From assembly GCA_937890655.1 (NCBI GenBank), contig CALADT010000158.1, forward strand, positions 1-9,059: 9,059 nt of DNA. Direction: 5' to 3'. Positions 1 to 6,971 of this stretch are shown one piece after another (position 1 is the stretch's first letter; each line of letters starts with the position of its first letter). Source of the DNA: an uncultured Mucispirillum sp. GTDB lineage: Bacteria; Chrysiogenota; Deferribacteres; Deferribacterales; Mucispirillaceae. The notes beneath the pieces are model-generated. The model was not told the DNA's origin, did not search any database, and was given only the letters and a program-made list of their open reading frames with translations. A program made the translations under genes and the position numbers.

Positions 1-521
1 ACCTTTCATTTGCTTTATCACTTGCTGATAAAGTGTGTAATTTTGAAGGCGATGTTAGTTATTTACTAGAAAATTTAACAAGTATGCCACATAGAACAGA
101 GTTAGTAGCAAGCATAAATGGTGTAGAATGGATAAACGACTCTAAAGCTACAAATGTAGATTCTGTTTTAACAGCATTAAAAAGTATTGAAAAACCGTCT
201 GTTTTATTAATAGGTGGTAGAGATAAAAAAAGTGATTATTCCCCACTTGCAGAGCTAATAAATAATAATATTAGTAAAATTTATTATTTTGGAGAAGCTG
301 CAGATTTAATTAAAAATCAGTTAAGCCCATTACTTAACAATGTGGAAGAAGAAAGCTATAAAACATTAAAAGAATGTGTAAAATATACAGCAGAAACATT
401 TAAAAAAGGGACTGTTATTTTATCTCCTGCATGCACAAGTTTTGATGAGTTTAAAAGCTACGAGCATAGAGGGGAGCAGTTTAAAGAGTATGTGTTTGAA
501 TATGCTGGGGGAAGTAAATGA
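1..521 (+). CDS. murD: UDP-N-acetylmuramoyl-L-alanine--D-glutamate ligase (MurD), 3' part
   Basis: Cytoplasmic Mur ligase that adds D-glutamate to UDP-MurNAc-L-Ala using ATP. Only the last ~172 codons are present. The frame is open from base 3 at the left edge, where LSFALSLADKVCNFEG matches the end of the central ATPase domain, so the GTG at 33 is an internal Val codon and not the start. Seen in order: MPHR (the family's PHR loop), the signature NDSKATN (Lys codon at 144-146, the Lys equivalent to K319 of E. coli MurD), LIGGRDKKSDY, and near the end SPACTSFDEFKSYEHRG, a hallmark of MurD against other Mur ligases. This is the C-terminal (domain 3) half; the family is usually about 440-460 residues. 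The stop TGA (519-521) overlaps the ftsW start as ATGA, which suggests translational coupling. It is truncated by the window and not visibly damaged. Confidence 0.96.
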   Translation, partial: LSFALSLADKVCNFEGDVSYLLENLTSMPHRTELVASINGVEWINDSKATNVDSVLTALKSIEKPSVLLIGGRDKKSDYSPLAELINNNISKIYYFGEAADLIKNQLSPLLNNVEEESYKTLKECVKYTAETFKKGTVILSPACTSFDEFKSYEHRGEQFKEYVFEYAGGSK

Positions 522-1609
522 TAAATATAAGGGATTTACGTTTTCAAATACTTGCAACATGTGCATTATTATTAATGATAGGGCTTATATTTATATATAA
601 TACCAGTGCAACACAGGCTTTAAGGCTTGGAAAAAGTGAATCATACTTTTTTATAAAACAGTTTATACATATTATTTTAGGTTTTGGTGTATTATATTTT
701 GCATATAAAATACCACTAGAACTATACAGAAAATTTGTTATGCCAATATTTTTTATAACATTAATAATGCTTATAATAGTATTATTTATGCCTGGAGCAA
801 ACGGTGCTAAAAGGTGGATTTATTTACCTTTTGTATCGTTTCAACCGTCAGAATTGGCAAAATTTACTGTGGTATTATATTTAGCCCATTATTTAGATAA
901 AAAGACGGATAAAATGTGGGACTTTATGAAAGGTTTTTTACCTGCTACATTACTTGTGGGTATATTAGCAGCTTTAATTATAATAGAGCCTGATTTTGGA
1001 ACTACTACGTTAATAGTAGTTGTAGCATTTACTATGTTTATAGTAGGTGGCGCAAGGCTAACACATATTTTTGGTATAATAGGTATTGTGTTACCTGTAT
1101 TAATTGCTGCATTACTTGCAGGTGAGTATAGGAAAGCAAGGCTATTAAACTTTTTAGACCCATGGCAGGATCAGTTTGGAGTAGGCTATCAACTTATACA
1201 AAGTTTAGCTTCTGTGGGAAGTGGTGGAGTATTTGGACAGGGGTTAGGTTCATCTATCCAAAAACTTTTATTTTTACCAGAAGCACATAACGACTTTATA
1301 TATGCGATTATAGCAGAAGAAACAGGGCTTATTGGTGCAAGCATTGTATTTTTAATAATAGTTTTTCTATTTAGAAAAAATATACAGGCAGCATTTTTAC
1401 ATGAAGATAAGTTTAAAAGGCTTTTAGTTTTTGGGCTTTCATTTTTAATTTTTGTTCAGAGCTTTGTGCATGTGTTTGTAGTGCTAGGGCTTTTACCTAC
1501 AAAAGGGCTAACATTACCATTTGTATCATACGGTGGTTCTGCTATTATTGTAACTATGTTTTTTGTAGGTGTAATATTAAGATCCATTGAAGAGGTTGTG
1601 CAGGAATGA
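518..1609 (+). CDS. ftsW: Septal peptidoglycan polymerase FtsW (SEDS family)
   Basis: Integral-membrane SEDS glycosyltransferase that polymerises lipid II at the division septum together with its cognate class B PBP. The 363 residues are mostly hydrophobic, consistent with about ten membrane segments and a very short N-terminal cytoplasmic tail. Motifs: QPSELAKF (109-116), IIEPDFGTT (155-163), GLGSSIQKL (242-250), LPEAHNDFIYA (253-263) and LGLLPTKGLTLPFVSYGGSA (323-342). D259 in the HND motif corresponds to the Asp of the periplasmic loop thought to be catalytic in SEDS proteins. The GLGSSIQKL segment and the LPTKGLTLPFVSYGG ending favour FtsW over the elongation paralogue RodA, as does the position between murD and murG. 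The ATG overlaps the murD stop (ATGA), with a GGGGGAA ribosome binding site just upstream (507-513). The stop overlaps the murG start in the same way. Confidence 0.96.
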   Translation: MINIRDLRFQILATCALLLMIGLIFIYNTSATQALRLGKSESYFFIKQFIHIILGFGVLYFAYKIPLELYRKFVMPIFFITLIMLIIVLFMPGANGAKRWIYLPFVSFQPSELAKFTVVLYLAHYLDKKTDKMWDFMKGFLPATLLVGILAALIIIEPDFGTTTLIVVVAFTMFIVGGARLTHIFGIIGIVLPVLIAALLAGEYRKARLLNFLDPWQDQFGVGYQLIQSLASVGSGGVFGQGLGSSIQKLLFLPEAHNDFIYAIIAEETGLIGASIVFLIIVFLFRKNIQAAFLHEDKFKRLLVFGLSFLIFVQSFVHVFVVLGLLPTKGLTLPFVSYGGSAIIVTMFFVGVILRSIEEVVQE

Positions 1610-2643
1610 AAGTAGTATTTGCAGGTGGTGGAACAGGCGGGCATTTATACCCAGCTATCGCCATAAGTGAGCAGTTAAAAAAACATAATATAGAATTTTA
1701 TTTTATGGTATCAAATAGAGGTATTGAAAGAAATATTTTAACACCTTTAAATTACCAGTTTGAAGAACAAAATGTTACGGCTTTTATGGGTGTATCTTTA
1801 AGTGGTAAAATAAAAGCTATAATAAATATGATAAAAGCATCAAGCAGAGCTTTTAAAGTAGTAAAAAAAGGCGATAAAGTTATATTAACAGGTGGTTTTG
1901 CAGCAGCACCTTCTGCTATTGCAGCTATTTTAAAAGGCTGTGATTTATATTTACACGAACAAAATAGCGTTATGGGGCTTGTTAATAGAATATTTGCAAA
2001 ATTTAGTAAAAAAGTGTTTTTATCATTTGAACATAGTAAAAACGCAAAAGGAAATACAATTATAACAGGTAACCCTGTGAGAGAAGTTTTTTATAGTAAA
2101 GAGCAGAAAAAAGATTTTACTAATAAACTTTTAATATTAGGTGGTTCACAAGGAAGTAGAAAAATTAATAAACTTATATCATCATCTATTGATGAAATAA
2201 TAAGTTTAGGTTATAATGTTTGCCACCAATGTGGAAAAAAACTTTATGATGAAACTCTTGAAATGTATGGGGAAAAGTTAGAACAATATAAAGATAAGCT
2301 AGAAGTTAAACCATATATTAATGAAGCAGTGGAAGAAATGGCAAAAGCTGATATTATTATTTCAAGATCAGGAGCGGGAGCTGTTTTTGAAATAAAAGCA
2401 TTAAAATGCCCTGCAATATATATACCGTTTGCAGGAGCCAGCGAAAACCACCAATATTATAACGCACTTTCTGAAAAAGAGCATGGCAGATGTGTTATTA
2501 TTGAAGAAAAAGATGCAAATACTTTAGCATTGACTACGGCTTTAAAAGAAATGAAAGAAAATATTGAAAAATATAGAAATAGTTTTGAAAAAGAAACAAT
2601 TAAAAGCAGTGAATTAATATTTAAAGAGCTAGAATTAGTATAG
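1606..2643 (+). CDS. murG: UDP-GlcNAc:undecaprenyl-PP-MurNAc-pentapeptide GlcNAc transferase (MurG)
   Basis: Peripheral inner-membrane GT-B (family GT28) enzyme that transfers GlcNAc from UDP-GlcNAc to lipid I, giving lipid II, the substrate of FtsW. The 345 residues are about the usual family length. N-terminal acceptor-domain motifs are GGGTGGHLYPAIAI (7-20) and HEQNSVMGLVNR (117-128); TGNPVR (154-159) lies between the domains. The C-terminal donor domain has ILGGSQGSRKIN (177-188), ISRSGAGAVFEI (252-263) and IPFAGASENHQYYNA (273-287), where H282 and Q283 belong to the conserved HQ..NA donor-binding segment. The ATG overlaps the ftsW stop (ATGA, 1606-1609). AGAGG at 1591-1595 is a possible Shine-Dalgarno with rather long 10-base spacing, so coupling to ftsW translation probably matters. 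Confidence 0.97.
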   Translation: MKVVFAGGGTGGHLYPAIAISEQLKKHNIEFYFMVSNRGIERNILTPLNYQFEEQNVTAFMGVSLSGKIKAIINMIKASSRAFKVVKKGDKVILTGGFAAAPSAIAAILKGCDLYLHEQNSVMGLVNRIFAKFSKKVFLSFEHSKNAKGNTIITGNPVREVFYSKEQKKDFTNKLLILGGSQGSRKINKLISSSIDEIISLGYNVCHQCGKKLYDETLEMYGEKLEQYKDKLEVKPYINEAVEEMAKADIIISRSGAGAVFEIKALKCPAIYIPFAGASENHQYYNALSEKEHGRCVIIEEKDANTLALTTALKEMKENIEKYRNSFEKETIKSSELIFKELELV

Positions 2644-2655
2644 AGAAAGTAATGT

Positions 2656-2668
2656 GGAGTGAACAGTG
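2656..2668 (+). promoter_or_regulatory. murC ribosome binding site and GTG start
   Basis: GGAGTGA (2656-2662) has its GGAG core six bases before GTG at 2666-2668, and this decides the murC start. The nearby ATG at 2652 is in another frame and stops after five codons. Starting at 2666 gives MNSVFGRFSHIHFVGIGG, which puts the conserved nucleotide-binding glycine loop at the usual distance from the N-terminus. Confidence 0.8.
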
Positions 2669-4051
2669 AATAGTGTATTTGGTAGGTTTTCCCATATTCA
2701 TTTTGTAGGTATCGGTGGTATCGGTATGAGTGGTATTGCTGAAGTATTACACAATATGGGGTTTAAAGTAAGTGGTTCTGATATTAGTGAGAACGCTAAT
2801 GTTAAAATGTTAAAAGATATGGGTATAAATATTTTTATAGGCCATAAAGAAGAAAATATAGATGGTGCTGATGTAATAGTTTACACAAGTGCTGCAAAAG
2901 ATGATAACCCTGAGCTTATGAGAGCAAGGCAGGAAAGAAAACCTGTTATTAAACGTGGTGAAATGTTATCTGAATTAATGCGTTTAAAATATGCTGTTGC
3001 TGTTGCTGGCTCTCATGGGAAAACCACTACCACATCTATGGTGGCAGAAATAGTAAAGGCAGCAAAATTAGACCCTACTATATTAATAGGTGGCAGGCTA
3101 AATAGTACAAATAATAACGCAAGTTATGGAAAAAGTAATATTATGGTAGCAGAAGCAGATGAAAGCGATAGGTCATTTTTAATGCTTTACCCTTCCATTG
3201 CTATTATTACTAATATAGATTATGAACATATGGAAAGTTATAAAGATTTTGATGATGTAAAATCCAGCTTTGCAGAATTTGCTAATATGGTGCCATTTTA
3301 TGGAACATCAGTATTATGTATTGATAATAATAATGTGGCAGATATTATACCAAATATTACAAAAAGGTTTATAACATACGGCACAAAAGCACAAGCAGAT
3401 ATAAGGGCTGTAAACATTGTAAAAGACGGTTTTAGTGTATCATATGATGTGCAAAAAGACGGGGAAATTTTAGGGCATATTGAAATTATGCTTCCAGGGG
3501 ACCATATTGTATTAAACTCACTTGCTGCACTAACTGCTGCTATGGAAATGGGTATTGATTTTAGCATAATAGAAGAAACATTAAGAAACTTTTCTGGTGT
3601 GCAAAGAAGAATGTCTATACGTTATAAAAGCGATGAGTTTATTGTAATTGATGATTATGGCCATCACCCAACAGAAATTACAACAACTTTAAAAGCTGTA
3701 AGAGAAGCTAGAAATTCTAGCCAAATTATTGTAATCTTTCAGCCACATAGATACAGCAGAACACAAAATCTTATGAACGATTTTGCAAAATGTTTTATGG
3801 ATGCAGATAAATTATATATTACAGATATATATGCAGCATCAGAAAAACCAATAGAAGGGATAGATGCACAAAGGTTAATACAGGAAGTGCAAAACCATGG
3901 TTTTAAAAATGTATCATATTTAGAAAACTTAAACGATTTTTTACCGTTACTTAATAATGAGAAAAATACTATTGTATTAACTTTTGGTGCTGGTAGTATT
4001 ACTAATTTTTCATTTGTAGTGGCAGATTATTTAAAAGAAAGGGGTATGTAA
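2666..4051 (+). CDS. murC: UDP-N-acetylmuramate--L-alanine ligase (MurC)
   Basis: Cytoplasmic ATP-dependent ligase that attaches L-Ala, the first stem-peptide residue, to UDP-MurNAc. The 461 residues are the normal length, with three domains visible: a Rossmann-like UDP-binding domain with HFVGIGGIGMSGIAEVL (12-28), a central ATPase domain with AGSHGKTTTTSM (114-125), EADESD (163-168) and TNIDYEHM (182-189), and a C-terminal domain with GVQRRM (311-316), DDYGHHPTEI (329-338) and QPHRYSRT (359-366). GSHGKT in place of the commoner GTHGKT is a Ser/Thr change that should be harmless. The start is GTG, set by a good ribosome binding site. The gap to murG is 22 bases. The stop overlaps the ddl start by one base (TAATG). 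No murB follows, so the preceding pathway enzyme must be encoded elsewhere. Confidence 0.97.
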   Translation: MNSVFGRFSHIHFVGIGGIGMSGIAEVLHNMGFKVSGSDISENANVKMLKDMGINIFIGHKEENIDGADVIVYTSAAKDDNPELMRARQERKPVIKRGEMLSELMRLKYAVAVAGSHGKTTTTSMVAEIVKAAKLDPTILIGGRLNSTNNNASYGKSNIMVAEADESDRSFLMLYPSIAIITNIDYEHMESYKDFDDVKSSFAEFANMVPFYGTSVLCIDNNNVADIIPNITKRFITYGTKAQADIRAVNIVKDGFSVSYDVQKDGEILGHIEIMLPGDHIVLNSLAALTAAMEMGIDFSIIEETLRNFSGVQRRMSIRYKSDEFIVIDDYGHHPTEITTTLKAVREARNSSQIIVIFQPHRYSRTQNLMNDFAKCFMDADKLYITDIYAASEKPIEGIDAQRLIQEVQNHGFKNVSYLENLNDFLPLLNNEKNTIVLTFGAGSITNFSFVVADYLKERGM

Positions 4052-4953
4052 TGGATAAAAATACAAAAATATGCGTTATATATGGTGGTTTAAGTGCAGA
4101 AAGAGAAGTTTCTCTTAAAAGTGGTAAAAATATGGCAGATGCACTTATTAAACATTACCCTAATACTACATTAATTGATGCAGATTATACTTTGGCAGAA
4201 AAATTAAGCAATATAAAACCTGATTTATGTGTAATAGCACTTCATGGCACATACGGAGAGGACGGTTGCGTTCAAGGTATGCTTGAAATGATGGGTATCC
4301 CTTATACAGGAGCAGGTGTAGCAGCTAGTGCTGTGGCTTTTGATAAATTACTTGCAAAACATTCTTTTATAGATTATGGGCTTAATACTCCAAAATATAC
4401 AATATTAAGCGAAGATAGTAATAAAGCACCGTTTATGCCTTGCGTTGTAAAACCTGCAAGACAAGGTTCAAGTATAGGTGTTACTATTGTAAAAGAAGAG
4501 AAAGATTATATTAAGGCAGTAAAAGAAGCATTTAAATATGATGATAAAGTAATATGTGAAGAATTTATAGAAGGTAAAGAGCTTACTATTCCTGTTATGG
4601 AGGGGGAAGCCTTCCCACCTATTTGGATAAGGCCAAAAAAAGGTTTTTATAACTATGAAAATAAATATACTGCTGGTATGACTGAATATTTATTAGATAC
4701 AGGTTTAAGCCCTGCAAGAATAAGAAGTTTAAAAAAATTAGCAGAAAAAGCATATAAAGCATTAGGTTGTAGGTCTATGGCAAGAATTGACTTTATAGCA
4801 ACTGATAGAAAGTTTTATATAATAGAAGTAAATACAGTTCCTGGAATGACAGCTACATCACTTGTGCCAAAATCTGCAAGTAAATTAGGTGTATCATTTG
4901 AAGAAATTGTAAAAAGAATTGCAGAGAGTGCATCTCTTGATAATAAAAAATAA
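4051..4953 (+). CDS. ddl: D-alanine--D-alanine ligase (Ddl, DdlB type)
   Basis: Cytoplasmic ATP-grasp enzyme that joins two D-Ala molecules to make the dipeptide MurF adds to the UDP-MurNAc tripeptide. The 300 residues are typical of the shorter DdlB class. Motifs: YGGLSAEREVSLKSG (11-25; E17 matches E15 of E. coli DdlB), ALHGTYGEDGCVQG (63-76), VKPARQGSSIGV (133-144), EEFIEGKELTIPV (170-182), FYNYENKYTAG (199-209) and IIEVNTVPGMT (257-267), the Mg-ATP and second D-Ala site. The K205-Y206 pair matches the Lys-Tyr of D-Ala-D-Ala ligases. The Tyr is Phe in some D-Ala-D-Lac ligases, so a normal vancomycin-target terminus is predicted (inference). AAAGGGG (4038-4044) is a strong ribosome binding site six bases before the ATG, and the start overlaps the murC stop by one base. 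Confidence 0.96.
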   Translation: MDKNTKICVIYGGLSAEREVSLKSGKNMADALIKHYPNTTLIDADYTLAEKLSNIKPDLCVIALHGTYGEDGCVQGMLEMMGIPYTGAGVAASAVAFDKLLAKHSFIDYGLNTPKYTILSEDSNKAPFMPCVVKPARQGSSIGVTIVKEEKDYIKAVKEAFKYDDKVICEEFIEGKELTIPVMEGEAFPPIWIRPKKGFYNYENKYTAGMTEYLLDTGLSPARIRSLKKLAEKAYKALGCRSMARIDFIATDRKFYIIEVNTVPGMTATSLVPKSASKLGVSFEEIVKRIAESASLDNKK

Positions 4954-4968
4954 GGGGCTAAAAAGGTA

Positions 4969-5646
4969 ATGAAAGGCGGCATTATCAAGTTAATATTTCT
5001 TGCTATTATAGTTTTTGGTATAGGGTTTGGTTCTGCAACTGTTGTTGGGAAACTAAAACAAACTCAAGTGTTTACTATAAAAAGCGTAGAAGTAAAAGGC
5101 GTTATAAACGCAGACAGGGAGGCTATTAAAGAAATAGGTGCAAAGTTTATTGGACTTAATCTTTTTGACAGCAGACTAAAAGAAACTATTATTTCTAAAG
5201 ACCCATGGGTGCAAAAAATTCAGGCAAGTAAAGTTTTGCCTAATAAAGTAAACTTAATAGTTTATGAAGAAAAAGCACTATTTGGTTTTAAAAATAATAA
5301 TAACAGGTGTTTTGTGTTTACAGGCAGTGGAAAAGAGATGCCTATACAGTGTAATAATATAAATATTGTTGCAAAAAACAAAATACATATTGATAATGCA
5401 ATGAAATTTGCAGTTATTCTAGAAAAAATGCCAGAGTTAAGAACAAAAAATATTGTATTAAAAGATTATAGTTTTGAAGTAACAACTGATGAAGGTATTA
5501 TGCACTGCCCATATAACTATGACTTATTACAATATAATCTAGCATTATATAATGATAGAATAAAAGCAAGATATAAAAAAATAGAATATGTTGATTTAAC
5601 AATAGATAAAAGAATATACGTAAAGGGGGTGCTTCATGCCTCATAA
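4969..5646 (+). CDS. ftsQ: Cell division protein FtsQ (POTRA-domain divisome protein)
   Basis: Bitopic inner-membrane protein that links the cytoplasmic Z-ring to periplasmic septal synthesis, normally with FtsB and FtsL. Sequence conservation in this family is low, so the call rests on architecture and position. A tiny cytoplasmic tail is followed by one membrane segment at about 5-27. A POTRA-like domain comes next, about 35-105 (VFTIKSVEVKGVINADREAI, then DPWVQKIQASKVLPNKVNLI). The C-terminal FtsQ domain ends with YVDLTIDKRIYVKG (207-220), resembling the conserved VDLR...V pattern. The 225 residues are slightly short against the proteobacterial versions. The ATG lies 15 bases after the ddl stop. 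GGGG at 4954-4957 is 11 bases from the ATG and AAAAGG at 4961-4966 only two, so neither is ideally spaced. The 3' end overlaps ftsA by 11 bases. Confidence 0.9.
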   Translation: MKGGIIKLIFLAIIVFGIGFGSATVVGKLKQTQVFTIKSVEVKGVINADREAIKEIGAKFIGLNLFDSRLKETIISKDPWVQKIQASKVLPNKVNLIVYEEKALFGFKNNNNRCFVFTGSGKEMPIQCNNINIVAKNKIHIDNAMKFAVILEKMPELRTKNIVLKDYSFEVTTDEGIMHCPYNYDLLQYNLALYNDRIKARYKKIEYVDLTIDKRIYVKGVLHAS

Positions 5647-6871
5647 AGATAATATATATGTTGGGCTAGACATAGGAACTACAAAAATATGCACTGTTGT
5701 TGCAAGGTATAATGCAGAAGGTGGTATTGATATTATAGGTCTAGGCTCTGCACCAAGCACAGGTATTAGAAAAGGTGTTGTAGTAAATATTGACTCTACT
5801 GTAAAAGCCATTAAAGAATCTATTACTATGGCAGAACGTATGAGTGGTGTTACTGTAAAAAGTGTATGTGCTGGTATTGCAGGTGGGCATATAGAAAGCT
5901 ATAACTCAAGAGGTGTGGTAGCTGTTAAAAGTGGCGAAGTTACACAAAACGATATACAAAGGGTATTAGAATCAGCATCGGCTGTGAATATACCAATAGG
6001 TTATGAAGTTCTACATATTATACCACAGCAATATATATTAGACGGTCAAGATGAAATTAAAGACCCAATAGGTATGAGTGGTGTTAGGCTTGAAGTGGAA
6101 GTGCATATTGTAACAGGTGCTGTATCTTCTGCAACTAATATTACAAAATCATGCTCCAAAGCAGGTATAATAGTTGAAGATATTTACCTTGAACAACTTG
6201 CATCATCTGAAGCAGTATTAACAGATGAAGAAAGAGAAATAGGTGTATGTTTAATTGACGGTGGTGGTGGCACTACTGATATGGCAGTTTTTAATAAAGG
6301 TGCATGTTACCATACAGCAGTATTGCAAATAGGTGGTAATAACTTTACTCGTGATTTAACATCAGGGCTTTCCACATCAGAATCAGAAGCTGAAAAAATA
6401 AAAATCACAGAGGGTTGTGTATTAACTGACCTTGTGGCACCTGATGAAGTTATAAGTGTGCCTTCTGTTGGTGGTAGAGCACCAAGAACCATATCAAAAT
6501 CAGTTATGGCACAAATATTACAGGCAAGAGCCGAAGAAATATGCGAATTATTTTTAGGGGAATTTAAAAATAAAAAATTAATGGATATGCTTGCAGCAGG
6601 TGTAGTTATGACTGGTGGTATATCTAACTTTAAAGGTATGGAAGAACTTGCGTCTAGCATACTAGGTTTAAGTGTAAGAGTTGGGCGTCCTGTAAATATA
6701 GGTGGTTTGGCAGACCAAGTAACAAACCCAATTTATGCAACAGCTGTTGGGCTTGCAAAACTACATGCTAAAAATGGGCATTCTCAAAACATTATCTCCA
6801 CAGGTAGTGAAGAAAGCACATTTAAGCAAGTAGGAGAAAGAATGAAAAGCTGGTTAAAAGAGTTTTTCTAA
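5636..6871 (+). CDS. ftsA: Cell division protein FtsA (actin-like Z-ring membrane anchor)
   Basis: Cytoplasmic actin-fold ATPase that binds the FtsZ C-terminal peptide and ties the Z-ring to the inner membrane. The 411 residues are the normal length. Seen in order: phosphate-1 loop VGLDIGTTKI (9-18); the FtsA-specific 1C subdomain at about 85-165 (EVLHIIPQQYILDG at 124-137, HIVTGA at 157-162); phosphate-2 loop DGGGGTTD (208-215); GGNNFTRDL (233-241); adenosine motif MTGGISNFKGM (325-335); and a C-terminal amphipathic membrane-targeting helix ending MKSWLKEFF (403-411). The second residue of the phosphate-2 loop is Gly, where Ile or another hydrophobic residue is usual (DIGGGTTD). AAAGGGGG (5622-5629) is six bases before the ATG. 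The start lies inside the last codons of ftsQ, so the two are probably coupled. Confidence 0.97.
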   Translation: MPHKDNIYVGLDIGTTKICTVVARYNAEGGIDIIGLGSAPSTGIRKGVVVNIDSTVKAIKESITMAERMSGVTVKSVCAGIAGGHIESYNSRGVVAVKSGEVTQNDIQRVLESASAVNIPIGYEVLHIIPQQYILDGQDEIKDPIGMSGVRLEVEVHIVTGAVSSATNITKSCSKAGIIVEDIYLEQLASSEAVLTDEEREIGVCLIDGGGGTTDMAVFNKGACYHTAVLQIGGNNFTRDLTSGLSTSESEAEKIKITEGCVLTDLVAPDEVISVPSVGGRAPRTISKSVMAQILQARAEEICELFLGEFKNKKLMDMLAAGVVMTGGISNFKGMEELASSILGLSVRVGRPVNIGGLADQVTNPIYATAVGLAKLHAKNGHSQNIISTGSEESTFKQVGERMKSWLKEFF

Positions 6872-6916
6872 AATATAAAAATAATTTTTAAAAAATATAA
6901 AATATAAAATATAAAA
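6872..6916 (+). promoter_or_regulatory. AT-only stretch upstream of ftsZ, possible ftsZ promoter
   Basis: These 45 bases directly after the ftsA stop contain only A and T. TATAAA, one base from the consensus -10 box, occurs at 6874, 6896, 6903 and 6910. No convincing TTGACA-like -35 is found 16-18 bases before any of them. If the box at 6903-6908 were used, transcription would begin near 6915, just before the inverted repeat, leaving a structured leader on the ftsZ mRNA. In many bacteria ftsZ has extra promoters within or behind ftsA. The base content is seen; the promoter role is inference, since such boxes arise easily in AT-rich DNA. Confidence 0.3.
6894..6914 (+). repeat. Three perfect tandem copies of AATATAA
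   Basis: Units lie at 6894-6900, 6901-6907 and 6908-6914, followed by a partial AA. A fourth copy lies apart at 6872-6878. Each copy creates a TATAAA box. The array may be simple low-complexity sequence, a set of overlapping -10 boxes, or a site where slippage changes promoter geometry; the sequence alone cannot separate these. Confidence 0.8.
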
Positions 6917-6954
6917 GCCTATGTTACGTTTTAGGCGGAATATGAAACATAGGC
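6917..6954 (+). promoter_or_regulatory. Perfect 9-bp inverted repeat in the ftsZ leader
   Basis: GCCTATGTT (6917-6925) is exactly complementary to AACATAGGC (6946-6954), with 20 bases between. The right arm ends one base before the ftsZ ribosome binding site. In RNA this could form a stem-loop abutting the SD. In DNA the arms are a candidate site for a dimeric repressor or activator. It is not an intrinsic terminator, because no T-run follows. A shorter alternative pairing exists: GCCTA (6917-6921) also pairs with TAGGC at 6932-6936, which excludes the long stem. Confidence 0.55.
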
Positions 6955-6958
6955 GGAA
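6932..6958 (+). repeat. Direct repeat TAGGCGGAA, two copies 18 bases apart
   Basis: Exact nine-base copies lie at 6932-6940 and 6950-6958. The second overlaps the right arm of the inverted repeat and the first bases of the ftsZ ribosome binding site. The copies are relatively G+C-rich amid very AT-rich sequence, so chance is less likely than usual here. They could be a pair of protein binding sites or the trace of a small duplication. Confidence 0.6.
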
Positions 6959-6971
6959 GGGGTTATTAATG
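6955..6971 (+). promoter_or_regulatory. ftsZ ribosome binding site, sets the start at 6969
   Basis: GGAAGGGG (6955-6962) is a strong purine-rich Shine-Dalgarno, six bases before ATG at 6969-6971. In-frame ATGs at 6921 and 6942 lack a comparable site. They would add a basic stretch (MLRFRRNMKHRRKGLL) unlike normal FtsZ N-termini, and they fall inside the inverted-repeat region. Confidence 0.85.

Noticed and set aside
6307..6660. Minus-strand open frame of 117 codons inside ftsA
   Set aside because: Antisense shadow of a well-supported ftsA; no independent start signal or family likeness. The other minus-strand frames (1456-1644, 3298-3567, 7001-7273, 7550-7732) were rejected for the same reason.
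6884..6896. Palindrome ATTTTTAAAAAAT as a terminator after ftsA
   Set aside because: Only A/T pairs, no loop and no G+C-rich stem, so it cannot act as an intrinsic terminator; expected in AT-only sequence.
6917..6960. The 9-bp inverted repeat as a Rho-independent terminator of ftsA
   Set aside because: The right arm is followed by GGAAGGGG, not a T-run, and the 20-base loop is large.
6921..6968. Longer ftsZ form starting at ATG 6921 (or 6942), adding 16 (or 9) basic residues
   Set aside because: No ribosome binding site precedes either ATG, the extension is unlike FtsZ N-termini, and ATG 6969 has a well-spaced GGAAGGGG. The extension lies in the inverted-repeat region.
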